A DNA stretch of 64,000 bases from CAZYMI01 sp964648505 (GCA_964648505.1 CAZYMI010000001.1:150986-214985); one strand, 5' to 3'; counted from the first letter of the stretch, positions 27,028 through 36,354 are shown. Notes: generated from the sequence alone by a model not told the origin. Made by a program: numbers and translations.

Positions 27028-27486
27028 ATGTCAAAAAATATTAATGTTTTTATGTCACCAGACGCGATTAAACTGATGCCTGCCTTCAAACCTTTTCCGT
27101 TTGACGCAAAGCTAGTTATGGAATCGTTTCGTAAGAATATTCAGGCTTTAAGCGATGCACAACAAATGACCTTGGAAGGTTTCCAGACAATTGCGCAACG
27201 TCATTCCGGTATAATGTCTCAGGTTATTGAAGACCAACTGCGCATGGCGCGTGAATTAATTGCTGAAGGTACACCCGAGGAAAAAATTGTAAATCAGGCA
27301 GAAGCTTTTCAAAATTTTTATGAACGCGGCATCAAAAATATGCGCGAAATAAAAGACATGATGAGCAAATCATCAAGTGCAGGCATGGATATTATCAATG
27401 ACAGAATTGTAGCTACGCTTGATGAAGTGAAGTCTTCTCTCAAAGTATCAAAGTCAAATGTAACACCGCTTAAAAAGGCAGCTTAA
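27028..27486 (+). CDS. Phasin family protein
   Basis: 152 residues, mostly amphipathic helix. It matches the Phasin_2 pattern: F-D-A-K-L-V-M-E-S-F-R-K-N-I-Q-A-L, then A-Q-Q-M-T-L-E-G-F-Q and R-Q...E-K-I-V-N-Q-A-E-A. Phasins coat polyhydroxybutyrate granules, set their number and size, and are repressed by PhaR. The start is supported by AAGGAAAACAC upstream. It lies 15 kb from the other pha genes. Divergent from the PAS kinase and 4 bases overlapped with the convergent EnvZ-like gene. Confidence 0.88.
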   Translation: MSKNINVFMSPDAIKLMPAFKPFPFDAKLVMESFRKNIQALSDAQQMTLEGFQTIAQRHSGIMSQVIEDQLRMARELIAEGTPEEKIVNQAEAFQNFYERGIKNMREIKDMMSKSSSAGMDIINDRIVATLDEVKSSLKVSKSNVTPLKKAA

Positions 27487-28823
27487 AGGGGCAGCCGTAT
27501 CATAACACGAAGCCCGCCAATCGGACTTTTGTGAAGTGTAAGCGCCCCGCCATGAGAATGTACAATATCAAGCGCGATGGGTAATCCTAAACCAACTCCA
27601 CCAGTTTGAGGATTACGCGACGGTTCAAGCCTTGAAAAAGGTTTGAACACTTCGTCATAAAACGCCTCTTCTATGCCCGGCCCATCGTCATCAATATAAA
27701 AAAGTGCGTCGGTACCCTCTTCATCTATTTGGATGGATATCTCAGCCCGGCTTGCATATTTACGTGCATTTTCAAAAATATTTTCTAAACAACGCTGTAT
27801 GGCTATTGGTTTTATGGGCACAAAAATATCTTCAATATGCATAGCCTTTAGATTCAAACCTGACCGCTTCGCGCTTTCAATGGCATCTAGAACAAATGCC
27901 TTAATGGCAATCGATTGTGTTTGTTCTTGGCCCGCACCACGCGTAAAAGATAAATATCCTTCAAGCATTTTTTCCATCTGGACCACATCAGATCGCAAAG
28001 CGATCGTATCTGCGCTTTCTGGTAGCATAGATAAGCCAAGCTTAATACGCGTTAATGGTGTTTTCAGGTCATGCGAAACACCAGCAAGCATTGTTGTACG
28101 CTGATCAATCTGACGACGAATACGATCACGCATATCCTGAAAGGCGCGACCAGCCTGGCGCACCTCCGAGGCCCCTTCAGGTTTAAAATTTGAAACATCA
28201 CGCCCTTTACCAAAACGCACAGCCGCAATAGCCAGCCTATGTATAGGGCGGATCTGATTGCGCATAAATAAAATAGCAATTGCAAACAAAACAATAGAAG
28301 CAGATACCATCCAGATCAGAAAAATATACGTGGTGGAAGAAAAAAGCCTGCGTTCTAAACACACAACATGCAAAACCCCTTGGCGTAGTTGAATAGAAAT
28401 CTCAACTTTTTTTTGCTCCTGCCCCACTTGCAATGTGTAGGGCCGATGCAAAGCTCTGTCGAGCTGATCTTCCAGCGGATCTGCCACCAAAGCGTGCCAC
28501 GGGCCGCGATACGCCTGAACGGGCTGCAAAGTTTCGCCTTGCTTAAAACTGATCAATAGATCTAGATATTGCGCGGTATACTTCGCTATTCGATTGATTG
28601 TCTGAGGATCCGGATTCGATTCAATGGATGATGCAATAACGCTCACCTCGCCAGCAACAGCATAAGCCAGACGGTCTGTTATTTTTGACCAGTGACGATC
28701 TACAAAAATATAAATGCTGATAATTTGTAAAAGCAAAACGGGCGTGATGATAATAATTAATGATCGCCAGAAGAGAGTTTTTGGCAAGAATGCTTTTAAT
28801 AATTTTCGTACTTTTGTTATCAT
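27483..28823 (-). CDS. EnvZ-like sensor histidine kinase
   Basis: 446 residues. Two transmembrane helices (about 18-40 and 155-180) flank a short periplasmic loop. A HAMP linker with I-R-P-I-H-R-L-A follows, then HisKA with VSHDLKTPLTRIKL (His near residue 250) and an ATPase domain with N-box CLENIFENARKYA, G1 DDDGPGI and G2 GGVGLGLPIA. The H-D-L-K-T-P-L-T-R-I form is typical of EnvZ. It overlaps the upstream response regulator gene by 4 bases (ATGA), so the two are a cognate pair. Confidence 0.93.
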   Translation of the reverse strand: MITKVRKLLKAFLPKTLFWRSLIIIITPVLLLQIISIYIFVDRHWSKITDRLAYAVAGEVSVIASSIESNPDPQTINRIAKYTAQYLDLLISFKQGETLQPVQAYRGPWHALVADPLEDQLDRALHRPYTLQVGQEQKKVEISIQLRQGVLHVVCLERRLFSSTTYIFLIWMVSASIVLFAIAILFMRNQIRPIHRLAIAAVRFGKGRDVSNFKPEGASEVRQAGRAFQDMRDRIRRQIDQRTTMLAGVSHDLKTPLTRIKLGLSMLPESADTIALRSDVVQMEKMLEGYLSFTRGAGQEQTQSIAIKAFVLDAIESAKRSGLNLKAMHIEDIFVPIKPIAIQRCLENIFENARKYASRAEISIQIDEEGTDALFYIDDDGPGIEEAFYDEVFKPFSRLEPSRNPQTGGVGLGLPIALDIVHSHGGALTLHKSPIGGLRVMIRLPL

Positions 28824-29521
28824 TCGTGCATATCAATCTGCAGCATATAACCTTGCCCACGAACAGTCTGAAGTAATCGGGGCATCTTGGGGTCTTCTTC
28901 GATTTTACGGCGCAAGCGCGTAACCTGCACATCGATTGTACGGTCCCCCACATCATCGATACCGCAGCGTTGTGCCAATTCCTCACGGCTCATGGACTGC
29001 CCAGGCTTAACAGAAAGCGCCTTGAGAAGATTAATTTCAACTGTCGTCAGGCCAATCGTTTCATCTTTATCCGTAACAATTCCAGCGGAAAGGTCAACCA
29101 ACCATCGCCCCAGCTTGAAGGGTTTGCTTTTTAAAACAGGGGGTGGCCGCCGGCGCATAACAGACTGCAAACGCAGCAGCAATTCCCTTGGTTCGAAAGG
29201 TTTTGGTAAGTAATCATCCGCACCACTCTCAAGGCCCGATATACGATCTTGCGATTCTCCAAGGGCGGTGAGCATCAATGCTGGCGTGTCATTATAGGGC
29301 CGAATACGCTTAAGCCAGTTTATTCCTGTTTCCACTGGCATCATCACATCGACAATCATGGCATCAAAACTCATTTGCTTTAAGATCTGATCAGCAATTT
29401 GTGTTGAGGGAGCCGTTGCAGCAATCATACCATGGTCGCCTAAAAAACGAACAATAAGGCCTGAGATGCGATCATCATCATCAATAACTAAAATATGGGG
29501 CTTGCTTGCATGTTCAGTCAT
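28820..29521 (-). CDS. OmpR-family response regulator
   Basis: 233 residues. The receiver domain (1-125) has the acidic cluster IDDDD near residue 15, phospho-acceptor Asp58 in IVDVMMP, and the switch Lys in YLPKPF. The winged-helix output domain (about 140-230) includes L-T-T-V-E-I-N-L-L-K and V-D-V/Q-V-T-R-L-R-R-K-I-E with VRGQGYM. Partner of the overlapping EnvZ-like kinase. Osmolarity control of porins is the family's classical role; no porin gene is nearby. Confidence 0.95.
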   Translation of the reverse strand: MTEHASKPHILVIDDDDRISGLIVRFLGDHGMIAATAPSTQIADQILKQMSFDAMIVDVMMPVETGINWLKRIRPYNDTPALMLTALGESQDRISGLESGADDYLPKPFEPRELLLRLQSVMRRRPPPVLKSKPFKLGRWLVDLSAGIVTDKDETIGLTTVEINLLKALSVKPGQSMSREELAQRCGIDDVGDRTIDVQVTRLRRKIEEDPKMPRLLQTVRGQGYMLQIDMHE

Positions 29522-29595
29522 GTAAAGTACTTTTTTTTAATCGTTATTCTTGTTAAACTTATCAAAATTAAAACCAAATCAAAAGGATATAACGC

Positions 29596-30468
29596 ATGAC
29601 TCTGGTGCCTTTTAACGATCGGGATGGCTGGATCTGGCTTGATGGCACCTTTGTCCCTTGGCGCGATGCAACAATTCATGTTCTAACACATGGATTACAT
29701 TATGCCAGTTCGGTCTTTGAAGGCGAGCGCGCCTATAACCGTAAAATATTCAAATCACAAGAACACACACAAAGGCTGATGCGGTCTGCTGAAATCTTGG
29801 GCATGAAAATACCTTTTTCTGCTGAACAACTGGAAACTGCAAAACAAGAAGTGTTAAAAAGAAATAATCTGATTGATGCCTATATCAGGCCCTTTGCTTG
29901 GCGGGGGTCAGAACAAATGGGCGTTTCCGCGCCCTTGTCGCGCACACGCGTTGCGATTGCTGCGTGGGTTTGGCCAAGTTATTTCTCACCTGAACTTCTT
30001 GAAAAAGGTATTTCACTTCAAACTTCACACTGGCGTAAACCAGATCCGAGAACTGCGCCTACATTAAGCAAAGCCGCTTGTGTGTACACCTTAGGTACTA
30101 TGGCAAAACACGCTGCAGAAGAAGCAGGATTCAATGACGCCTTGATGCTTGATTACCGTGGCAGAGTTGCTGAAGCAACTGGCGCCAACTTATTCCTGGT
30201 TAAAAATGGGAAAATACTAACACCGGATCCGGATTGTTTTTTAAATGGTATTACCCGCCAGACGGTTATAGAGCTTGCACAAAATATGGGTTACAGCGTT
30301 GATGTTGCAATCGTCATGCCTGAAGATCTTAAAGACGCGCAGGAAGTTTTTGTGACGGGCACCGCAGCTGAAGTAACAGCCGTTGGTCGTATTGATGATA
30401 TGACCTATAATGTAGGCCCCATCACGCGCAAAATACGAGATGCGTATTCAGCACTCGTGCGAAAATAA
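29596..30468 (+). CDS. ilvE: Branched-chain amino acid aminotransferase
   Basis: 290-residue class IV PLP aminotransferase, last step of Val, Leu and Ile synthesis and first step of their breakdown. Visible: THGLHYASSVFEGERAY (substrate and PLP entry region), the PLP Lys in TLSKAACVY (near residue 158), E-A-T-G-A-N-L-F (PLP pyridine-N Glu), L-N-G-I-T-R-Q-T (phosphate) and FVTGTAAEVTAV. A related D-amino-acid or 4-amino-4-deoxychorismate enzyme is less likely given these motifs. RBS AAAGGATATAACGC precedes the ATG. Confidence 0.92.
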   Translation: MTLVPFNDRDGWIWLDGTFVPWRDATIHVLTHGLHYASSVFEGERAYNRKIFKSQEHTQRLMRSAEILGMKIPFSAEQLETAKQEVLKRNNLIDAYIRPFAWRGSEQMGVSAPLSRTRVAIAAWVWPSYFSPELLEKGISLQTSHWRKPDPRTAPTLSKAACVYTLGTMAKHAAEEAGFNDALMLDYRGRVAEATGANLFLVKNGKILTPDPDCFLNGITRQTVIELAQNMGYSVDVAIVMPEDLKDAQEVFVTGTAAEVTAVGRIDDMTYNVGPITRKIRDAYSALVRK

Positions 30469-30471
30469 TTA

Positions 30472-30891
30472 TTAGGCTTGACGCAACGCCCTTACAGGCG
30501 CTGTGCTTGTTTCAAACTGCTGAGCAATATTATCGAATTTATTCAAAGTTTCCGTAATGGATTGCAACCTTTCCCTTTTCTGTGCTGTCATAGGAACAAA
30601 ATCAGTTATTTTGCCTGCATTTTGTTTTGCAGTTTCTATGAGCGCCAGAAACTCTTCTTTGGAAAAACTATATGTTTTTGAAGCTCTATCACTACTTATG
30701 TGCCAAAAAGTAGCCCTCCCTTTTACAACACCCACATATGTATCAGATACTGGGTTCTGACCATCAAGCGTCGGAAACAGTTCTGCTACATACGCCAAAC
30801 GTTTTGCGCGCGCCCTTGCTGCTTCCTTAAAACGCGCGTTCATTCGATCCGCTAAGACCCCTCGTTTCTCTGCTGTGTTAGATTCTGTCAT
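30472..30891 (-). CDS. Unknown 139-residue soluble protein
   Basis: No family recognised. The start at ATG 30891 is chosen because GAGG lies 6 bases upstream; ATG 30948 has no ribosome-binding site. The N-terminal half is very basic (ARFKEAARARAKRLAY near residues 20-36). The middle has YVGVVKGRATFWHISSDRAS, a short beta-like region, and the C-terminus is helical. No signal or transmembrane segment. It begins the unknown block between ilvE and ychF; the next gene on this strand (31017) lies upstream by 125 bases, so co-transcription is possible. Confidence 0.6.
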   Translation of the reverse strand: MTESNTAEKRGVLADRMNARFKEAARARAKRLAYVAELFPTLDGQNPVSDTYVGVVKGRATFWHISSDRASKTYSFSKEEFLALIETAKQNAGKITDFVPMTAQKRERLQSITETLNKFDNIAQQFETSTAPVRALRQA

Positions 30892-31016
30892 ATAGGCCTC
30901 ATTATCATCAGATGCTATATAATATGAAAAACTAATTTTGTCAAACATTAAAACAGCAGTCAGCCTATAAGTGTTTGATATTCAATCAACTATTATTGAT
31001 TACACTCTTTAAAAAA

Positions 31017-31409
31017 TCAGGGTCCCGTAAGTGTAAGAGCGCCATCCGCAGCAAAACCAACGCCAGATGTGCCCACCGCTGCACCTTGAAACCCAGCAGA
31101 TGTTCCTAATGCTGTGAGACCCGTTGCGTCATAAATCCCTTGAATAGCAGGCTCAAACTGAGAGAGAAGATATTGGCCACCGGGATTATTATGAAATAAA
31201 GCATAATCAAACATACCACCAACAAAAAAAGCACCTAATGCAAGGGTAAACTTTGGGCCACCGACAAGGTAGCTCACGCCAAATACAAGGCCTACGAGAG
31301 GTATTGCGCTCATAACCGTAGCAACTGCTCCCATCGCAGACGCGCCAAATATGCGGGTTAATCCTCCCCCTCCCTTGCCTGATGAAGCTTGTGCCGCTGC
31401 TGTCGCCAT
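31017..31409 (-). CDS. Small glycine/alanine-rich membrane protein, unknown
   Basis: 130 residues with two or three hydrophobic stretches (about 25-50, 53-70) and a Gly/Ala/Thr-rich tail. A short soluble segment with Y-A-L-F-H-N-N-P-G-G-Q-Y-L lies between. No family recognised. An AGAGGTATTAAAA sequence lies just before the ATG on the coding strand and gives a plausible ribosome-binding site. It is transcribed away from the lipoprotein gene at 31533, with a Fur-like palindrome between the two. Confidence 0.6.
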   Translation of the reverse strand: MATAAAQASSGKGGGGLTRIFGASAMGAVATVMSAIPLVGLVFGVSYLVGGPKFTLALGAFFVGGMFDYALFHNNPGGQYLLSQFEPAIQGIYDATGLTALGTSAGFQGAAVGTSGVGFAADGALTLTGP

Positions 31410-31475
31410 TTTTAATACCTCTAAAAATCTGTTCGGTTGACAGTAATAATAAGAGTCATTATCACTGTCAATGCT

Positions 31476-31494
31476 AATAAGAATGATTCTTATT
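31476..31494. promoter_or_regulatory. Fur-box-like 9-1-9 inverted repeat
   Basis: AATAAGAAT-G-ATTCTTATT is a perfect inverted repeat of two 9-base arms around one base, the architecture of Fur-family boxes. By eye, 13 of 19 positions agree with the classical GATAATGATAATCATTATC. A second, weaker half-match (AATAAGAGTCATTATCAC, 31449-31466) lies just upstream. It sits in the 123-base divergent gap between two genes of unknown function, so both could be controlled from it. The binding protein (Fur, Mur or another) is inferred only from symmetry. Confidence 0.5.
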
Positions 31495-31532
31495 TAAAAA
31501 TGTTGACCATAAAAAAATAGAAATGTCTTCCT

Positions 31533-32027
31533 ATGCACCTATCTGCAAAAGTTTTACTTCTGAGTTCATTTGCCTTGGCAGCTTGCTCCACCGAGCGCGC
31601 GCCTGACAGAACTCCTGAACAGCAAAATGCTTCACCCGCTCCAGCTGCTTCTATGCCAACACAAAAGAGTGGCAAAACTGTCTCGCTGAAAGTTCCAGAT
31701 GGCCGCACCGTTACCTTTGATTGTGGGAGCCTGTCACCCGAAGGTGCACTCACTGGTGCATTTATATCGCCCCTGGATGTCACGACAGAAGAACAGATCG
31801 AAGAAATGCGTCGAAATGGTACTTTCCAAGCATGGGAACAATCCCGCAAAGATATGACATCGACCCGTTCAGGTTTTAATATGCTCCTACACATCGCAGG
31901 GCATATGCCACCCTATCAATATTGTCCCGATCAGGCAGATCAAATCCGTACTGGCACATTCCAAAATACTGGCGCAGCCTGCCCTGCAGCTGATGCCTAT
32001 CAATTATGCCGACCACAATCGCAATAA
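31533..32027 (+). CDS. Unknown lipoprotein
   Basis: 164 residues. Signal peptide with lipobox LAAC and Cys18, followed by a Pro/Ala/Thr-rich linker and a small domain with V-S-L-K-V-P-D-G-R-T-V-T-F-D-C-G and, near the end, further cysteines (QYCPD, AACPA, QLCRP). Four cysteines after the lipobox suggest disulfides, so a periplasmic location is likely. No family recognised. It overlaps the following 865-residue membrane protein gene by 22 bases, suggesting the two are made together. Confidence 0.7.
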   Translation: MHLSAKVLLLSSFALAACSTERAPDRTPEQQNASPAPAASMPTQKSGKTVSLKVPDGRTVTFDCGSLSPEGALTGAFISPLDVTTEEQIEEMRRNGTFQAWEQSRKDMTSTRSGFNMLLHIAGHMPPYQYCPDQADQIRTGTFQNTGAACPAADAYQLCRPQSQ

Positions 32028-34603
32028 CAGTGAGTGTGTCTCAGCAGAATCTACTCTTAAATTATGCCCAAAATATCGGCATAATTCATGCGCGGCAAAA
32101 AGATGGGACGTATAAAATTGACCCCGCAAGCTGCGCTGTTGACGCCTTATGCCCGTCCTTCATATCGCGAGGCAATAATGGCGGCTTTTCACCACAAGCG
32201 TTTTATACCTTTCTTGAATTTTTACATCAACCCTTGCGCGTTTTGGCAAGCCGCGCTGATGCAACTGTTTCAGGCCACAATTACAATCACTTACAGCAAC
32301 TTTTATCGAATACATCCAACCAAGCTTCTCTTGTCTTTGCAGATGATGAACACGAACGTGTCGAACATGGCCTTGCAGCTTATATAGAAGATGAAACAAC
32401 GCCTGATCTGAAGCTTGATCCTATGGCTGGCTTTGTGTTTGAAAGACTGCCGATAGAAAATGAAAATACCTCAGGCCCTTTATCACAATGGTATAACCAC
32501 CACCTCCCCCGAAAAGAAAAGCACTCTGCGCGTGATCTTGAAAAAATTGCTGACGCTTTTTTCAAAACGCCAAAAATACTCGGCTGGCTTCAAGATGAAA
32601 CCCAAAATGTAAAAGTTGCGCATCACATCAAGGCTATTAACGATCAAGCCTGTGAACTTGCCTTAACAAGCATAAATTCCTCAGATGCGCCTGAAACAGC
32701 GAAAGCGATTGATACGCTTTTGGCTGGCCTGGAACACCTGCTGAGAGATGAAGAATGGACCAATGCGGGCCACTATCTACACAGATCCAGGCCCTACCCA
32801 CAAATTTTGCAGATACTACAAGACGATATAAAAATTGCGCGCGCAGTTTTAAAGCGCCTTGAATTGCAACCTCTGACATCTGGTCATTTGGCTGCTTTCG
32901 GTGCGTCTTTTATGCCGCTTTTGAGTGTTGCGCATCGCCTTGCTTTTGGCGCAGACGGACATGCTTTGACACTTGGTGGCCTTACAGTTTCCACTGCCCC
33001 CCAACATTTACCCGAACACTACAAAATCTTTGATCACCTTTTAAAAACTGTGGAAGCAGAAAATAAACCTCTCGCGCGGGAGATTGGATCCGCAACGATC
33101 GAATCTCTCAAAGGCTTTTTTGGTGACATGGTTCATTTTGTCAGTGGATCACGTACATCTTTCGCTTTGTTTGCAGCCCTTACCGCCTCTTTATTGATCT
33201 TAAATCCTGGCAAGGTGGTCGACACACAAAATACAATTGCATCAAACTTCAATGAAGCCGGTGGATTTACATTTGGCCCAAATGGCGAAGTCATTCCAGT
33301 AAAAGTGAACCCAGAGCTGAACAAAAACGCCCAAAGCTGGCATTGGGATGTAGGATTTTTTGGGATGTATAAGCATTATACATCCGATGTTTTTGTCTCT
33401 GGCCCTGCGCACGCCGCGATTGATGCCGTTGATACAACGCTCAAAGCAACCGGGGATGTTTTTGGCCAGACACCTCCTGAAGAATCGGTTTTCTCTAAAA
33501 CGGCGAAAAAAATCATCTCTTCTGTCGCTGACTTTCTGTTTGGCCTCAATATGTTGCAAAATATGACCCATGCCGCCTTTTGGCTGTACATGTTTAACCA
33601 TGGCAGAAGAAGCGGCTTTCGTGGTGCGTCGCACATTCTTGGTTTATTCTCTCCCCTGCTTGATCTTGGTTATCGTGGCGTGCATCGACTTTCAGGCGTT
33701 TGTCGCTTGCCGTTTATGAAAGACCTGCCTGGTCATGGCGCCACAAAGGCCCACCTACGTGCACAAATTCGTCAGATCAGCGAAAGAATGAGCCAGCAAG
33801 CGCCGGATGAAAATATTTCTGCAATAACAGCCCTGCAAAACAGGCCTATAATATTTAAAGCGCGCGGACTGAGCCAAACATTTGAGCTTGCCGCACACAA
33901 CCTCAATCCTTTGCTTGATATTTTAGAAAAATTCGAACAAACAATCACTGTGGCGTCCAATCCAGTAGGTGTAGAGAATGATCTTATGCGTGATCAATTG
34001 ATCGAGCGCATAAAAGCTTTCCGAAAAATACTATCTGGAGAATTAGATAAGCCTGCAAAACAGCTTGGCGCATTATTTTCAAAAATTGCTGCTGCTGAAA
34101 CGTACCATACGGGTCGCACTGATATTTTTAAGACTGTTGCCACAAGGCCCGCAAGCGTGCACGAATATAAAGCCCTTCAATCACTTGGTGGCCTACATGC
34201 CAAGCGAACAAAATCCTCAAATATAACTGGTAAGCTGCGCCAAATCAGTCGCGAGAGCGCCTATACGTTTCGTGGTCTGGCGACAACGGTTTCAAATTCT
34301 ATACCGCACAAATTACCCCTTATTTATGGCCTGACAGCGATATCTGCGCTTGCGGCAGGCCTTGAAGTCAGCGGCCTTTCAAAACACCTGCTCTTACAAG
34401 CCCAAGAGCCTATTGGTTTTCTGTCTCAAGGTTTTGGCGCGCTGGTTGGAGCGATCGCGCCTTTACCGCCCTTTGTTGTCTATAATTTCTTTGAAGATAT
34501 TCTAGCTGTGCATCTTGCTGGTGGCACAACCCTGCTGACCGCCGGCGCAGTTTTGCATTATGGACTTAAACTCGCCCGCACACCCTCACCCAAAACGCCT
34601 TAG
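32006..34603 (+). CDS. Unknown 865-residue multi-domain membrane protein
   Basis: No family recognised. The first 380 residues look soluble and helical with a few acidic patches. Hydrophobic segments lie near 384-403, 510-530, 770-790, 801-830 and 836-854. A charged helical region (about 630-740) sits between. There is no signal peptide, so the N-terminal domain is probably cytoplasmic. ATG 32006 overlaps the lipoprotein gene by 22 bases; GTG 32030, just past the lipoprotein stop, is an alternative, and neither has a good ribosome-binding site. The C-terminus overlaps convergent ychF by 4 bases. Predicted to act with the lipoprotein, perhaps under metal control. Confidence 0.72.
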   Translation: MPTTIAITVSVSQQNLLLNYAQNIGIIHARQKDGTYKIDPASCAVDALCPSFISRGNNGGFSPQAFYTFLEFLHQPLRVLASRADATVSGHNYNHLQQLLSNTSNQASLVFADDEHERVEHGLAAYIEDETTPDLKLDPMAGFVFERLPIENENTSGPLSQWYNHHLPRKEKHSARDLEKIADAFFKTPKILGWLQDETQNVKVAHHIKAINDQACELALTSINSSDAPETAKAIDTLLAGLEHLLRDEEWTNAGHYLHRSRPYPQILQILQDDIKIARAVLKRLELQPLTSGHLAAFGASFMPLLSVAHRLAFGADGHALTLGGLTVSTAPQHLPEHYKIFDHLLKTVEAENKPLAREIGSATIESLKGFFGDMVHFVSGSRTSFALFAALTASLLILNPGKVVDTQNTIASNFNEAGGFTFGPNGEVIPVKVNPELNKNAQSWHWDVGFFGMYKHYTSDVFVSGPAHAAIDAVDTTLKATGDVFGQTPPEESVFSKTAKKIISSVADFLFGLNMLQNMTHAAFWLYMFNHGRRSGFRGASHILGLFSPLLDLGYRGVHRLSGVCRLPFMKDLPGHGATKAHLRAQIRQISERMSQQAPDENISAITALQNRPIIFKARGLSQTFELAAHNLNPLLDILEKFEQTITVASNPVGVENDLMRDQLIERIKAFRKILSGELDKPAKQLGALFSKIAAAETYHTGRTDIFKTVATRPASVHEYKALQSLGGLHAKRTKSSNITGKLRQISRESAYTFRGLATTVSNSIPHKLPLIYGLTAISALAAGLEVSGLSKHLLLQAQEPIGFLSQGFGALVGAIAPLPPFVVYNFFEDILAVHLAGGTTLLTAGAVLHYGLKLARTPSPKTP

Positions 34604-35700
34604 ACGTTAAACCGGAACAACATGACATCGCCGTCATGAACAACGTATTCCTTGCCTTCTTGGCGCATTTTGCCAGCTTCTTTGGCGGCTGCCTCACCTT
34701 TGTAGGTTTTATAATCTTCAAATGAAATCACTTCAGCGCGAATAAAACCACGCTCAAAATCGGTGTGGATGGCACCGGCGGCTTCAGGGGCTTTGGCACC
34801 GATGCGCACAGTCCATGCGCGGGTTTCTTTGGGTCCGCAGGTAAAATAAGTTTGCAAACCCAATCGCTTGAAGCCTGCGCGAATAATACGGTTCAACCCA
34901 GGTTCATCAAGGCTGAGCGTTGATAAAAATTCGCGCTTATCTTCTTCTGTTGGCAGTTGTGCAATCTCCGCTTCAATCGCAGCAGAAATAATAACCGCTT
35001 CTGTGCCTTCCATTTTTGCGCGCTCAGCTACCTTTTCACTCATTGCGTTGCCCTTAGCCGCATCTGTCTCAGCTACATTACATACATATAACACAGGCTT
35101 GGATGACATAAGCTGCAACATTTTAAAAGGCTTGATCTGGTCATCATCAAGCGTGACGGTGCGCGCAGGCTTACCCGCGTCCAGCGCAATTTTTACCTTA
35201 CCCAAAATATCAACGAGAATTTTTGCATCTTTATCGCCGCCCTTGGCTTTTTTCTCGGCATTGTTAAGCTGACGTTCAACGCTATCCATATCAGCAAGCA
35301 TCAATTCAATTTCAATTGTTTCAATGTCACGGATAGGATCAACGGATCCTTCCACATGGGTAATATCCGCATCTTCAAAGCAACGCACCACATGAATAAT
35401 GGCATCCACCTCACGAATATTGGCTAAAAATTTATTGCCCAAGCCCTCACCTTTCGATGCGCCCTTCACAAGCCCTGCAATATCTACAAATTCTAATTGT
35501 GTCGGCACTGTCTTGGCCGATTTTGCCAACTGGCACAGCAAGTCAATACGCTCGTCCGGCACCGCCACGCGGCCCACATTGGGTTCGATCGTACAGAAAG
35601 GAAAGTTCGCTGCCTGTGCGGCTGCTGTTGCTGTCAGCGCATTAAATAAGGTTGATTTACCAACATTCGGTAAACCTACAATCCCGCAATTAAATCCCAT
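34600..35700 (-). CDS. ychF: Redox-regulated ATPase YchF
   Basis: 366 residues, universal Obg-family P-loop protein that prefers ATP and binds ribosomes; it affects oxidative-stress resistance. Walker A GLPNVGKST at residues 7-15, switch F-V-D-I-A-G-L-V-K-G-A-S, a Y-V-C-N-V-A-E-T motif in place of the GTP-specifying NKxD (accounts for ATP use), and the C-terminal TGS-like domain with FRAEVISFEDY and H-D-G-D-V-M-L-F-R-F. It overlaps the pth stop region by 11 bases, matching the conserved rplY-pth-ychF order. Confidence 0.96.
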   Translation of the reverse strand: MGFNCGIVGLPNVGKSTLFNALTATAAAQAANFPFCTIEPNVGRVAVPDERIDLLCQLAKSAKTVPTQLEFVDIAGLVKGASKGEGLGNKFLANIREVDAIIHVVRCFEDADITHVEGSVDPIRDIETIEIELMLADMDSVERQLNNAEKKAKGGDKDAKILVDILGKVKIALDAGKPARTVTLDDDQIKPFKMLQLMSSKPVLYVCNVAETDAAKGNAMSEKVAERAKMEGTEAVIISAAIEAEIAQLPTEEDKREFLSTLSLDEPGLNRIIRAGFKRLGLQTYFTCGPKETRAWTVRIGAKAPEAAGAIHTDFERGFIRAEVISFEDYKTYKGEAAAKEAGKMRQEGKEYVVHDGDVMLFRFNV

Positions 35701-36280
35701 CTTTTGTATCCTTTTTTGTTTCTGCTGCTATTTTTGTCATGAAGTCATTATCGCGGCCACCCGTAAGCAAGCTAATATTTTTGGCGATTGCTTTTAACGT
35801 TGGGTCTAACCACATCTGATCATCGGCGGTAAAATTACCAAGCACATAACCCGTCACACGATCTTTATCACCCGGATGGCCAATACCAATTCGCACGCGC
35901 CAATAATCAGGCGTGCCCAAACAATCATCAAGCGAACGCAAGCCATTATGCCCCGCAGCCCCGCCGCCGCGTTTAACGCGCACTTTTCCTGCGGATAAAT
36001 CCAACTCATCATGAAACACAAAAATATTTTCAGGGGGGATTTTATAAAAATTGACGACCTGCTGCACCGACTGGCCCGATAAATTCATAAAAGTCTGTGG
36101 CATTAATAAGCCTATCTTATTTGCACCCTGCCGTGCTTCAGCCCATAAACCTTTGTATTTTTTTGTGAAGGCTGGGGCTGATAAAGCACACGCAATCGCC
36201 TCAACCGCCATAAAGCCAACATTATGGCGATGGCGCGCATATTCTAAGCCAGGATTACCAAGGCCGATTAACAGTATCAT
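35690..36280 (-). CDS. pth: Peptidyl-tRNA hydrolase
   Basis: About 196 residues from ATG 36280. It recycles peptidyl-tRNA that falls off ribosomes. The start motif LIGLGNPGLEYARHRHNVGF carries the catalytic His; N in QTFMNLSG and D in FHDELDL are the other active-site residues; GGGAAGHNGLRS binds tRNA. Frame-extending ATG 36334 lies inside the rplY terminator loop and is unlikely to be the real start despite an SD-like GGGAG. Lies between ychF and rplY in the usual order. Confidence 0.95.
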   Translation of the reverse strand: MILLIGLGNPGLEYARHRHNVGFMAVEAIACALSAPAFTKKYKGLWAEARQGANKIGLLMPQTFMNLSGQSVQQVVNFYKIPPENIFVFHDELDLSAGKVRVKRGGGAAGHNGLRSLDDCLGTPDYWRVRIGIGHPGDKDRVTGYVLGNFTADDQMWLDPTLKAIAKNISLLTGGRDNDFMTKIAAETKKDTKDGI

Positions 36281-36304
36281 CGGCGTTTCATTTTCTTTGA
36301 GGGG

Positions 36305-36354
36305 AAATAAAAAACGGGTGAGGACGCTGAACATAACAGCACTCCCTCACCCGT
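36305..36354 (-). terminator. Rho-independent terminator of rplY
   Basis: Ten-base perfect stem, ACGGGTGAGG (36314-36323) pairing with CCTCACCCGT (36345-36354), loop of 21 bases, followed on the minus strand by a T tract (36305-36313, written AAATAAAAA on plus). It lies 8 bases after the rplY stop, so rplY transcription should stop here, leaving pth to read-through or its own promoter. Confidence 0.85.
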
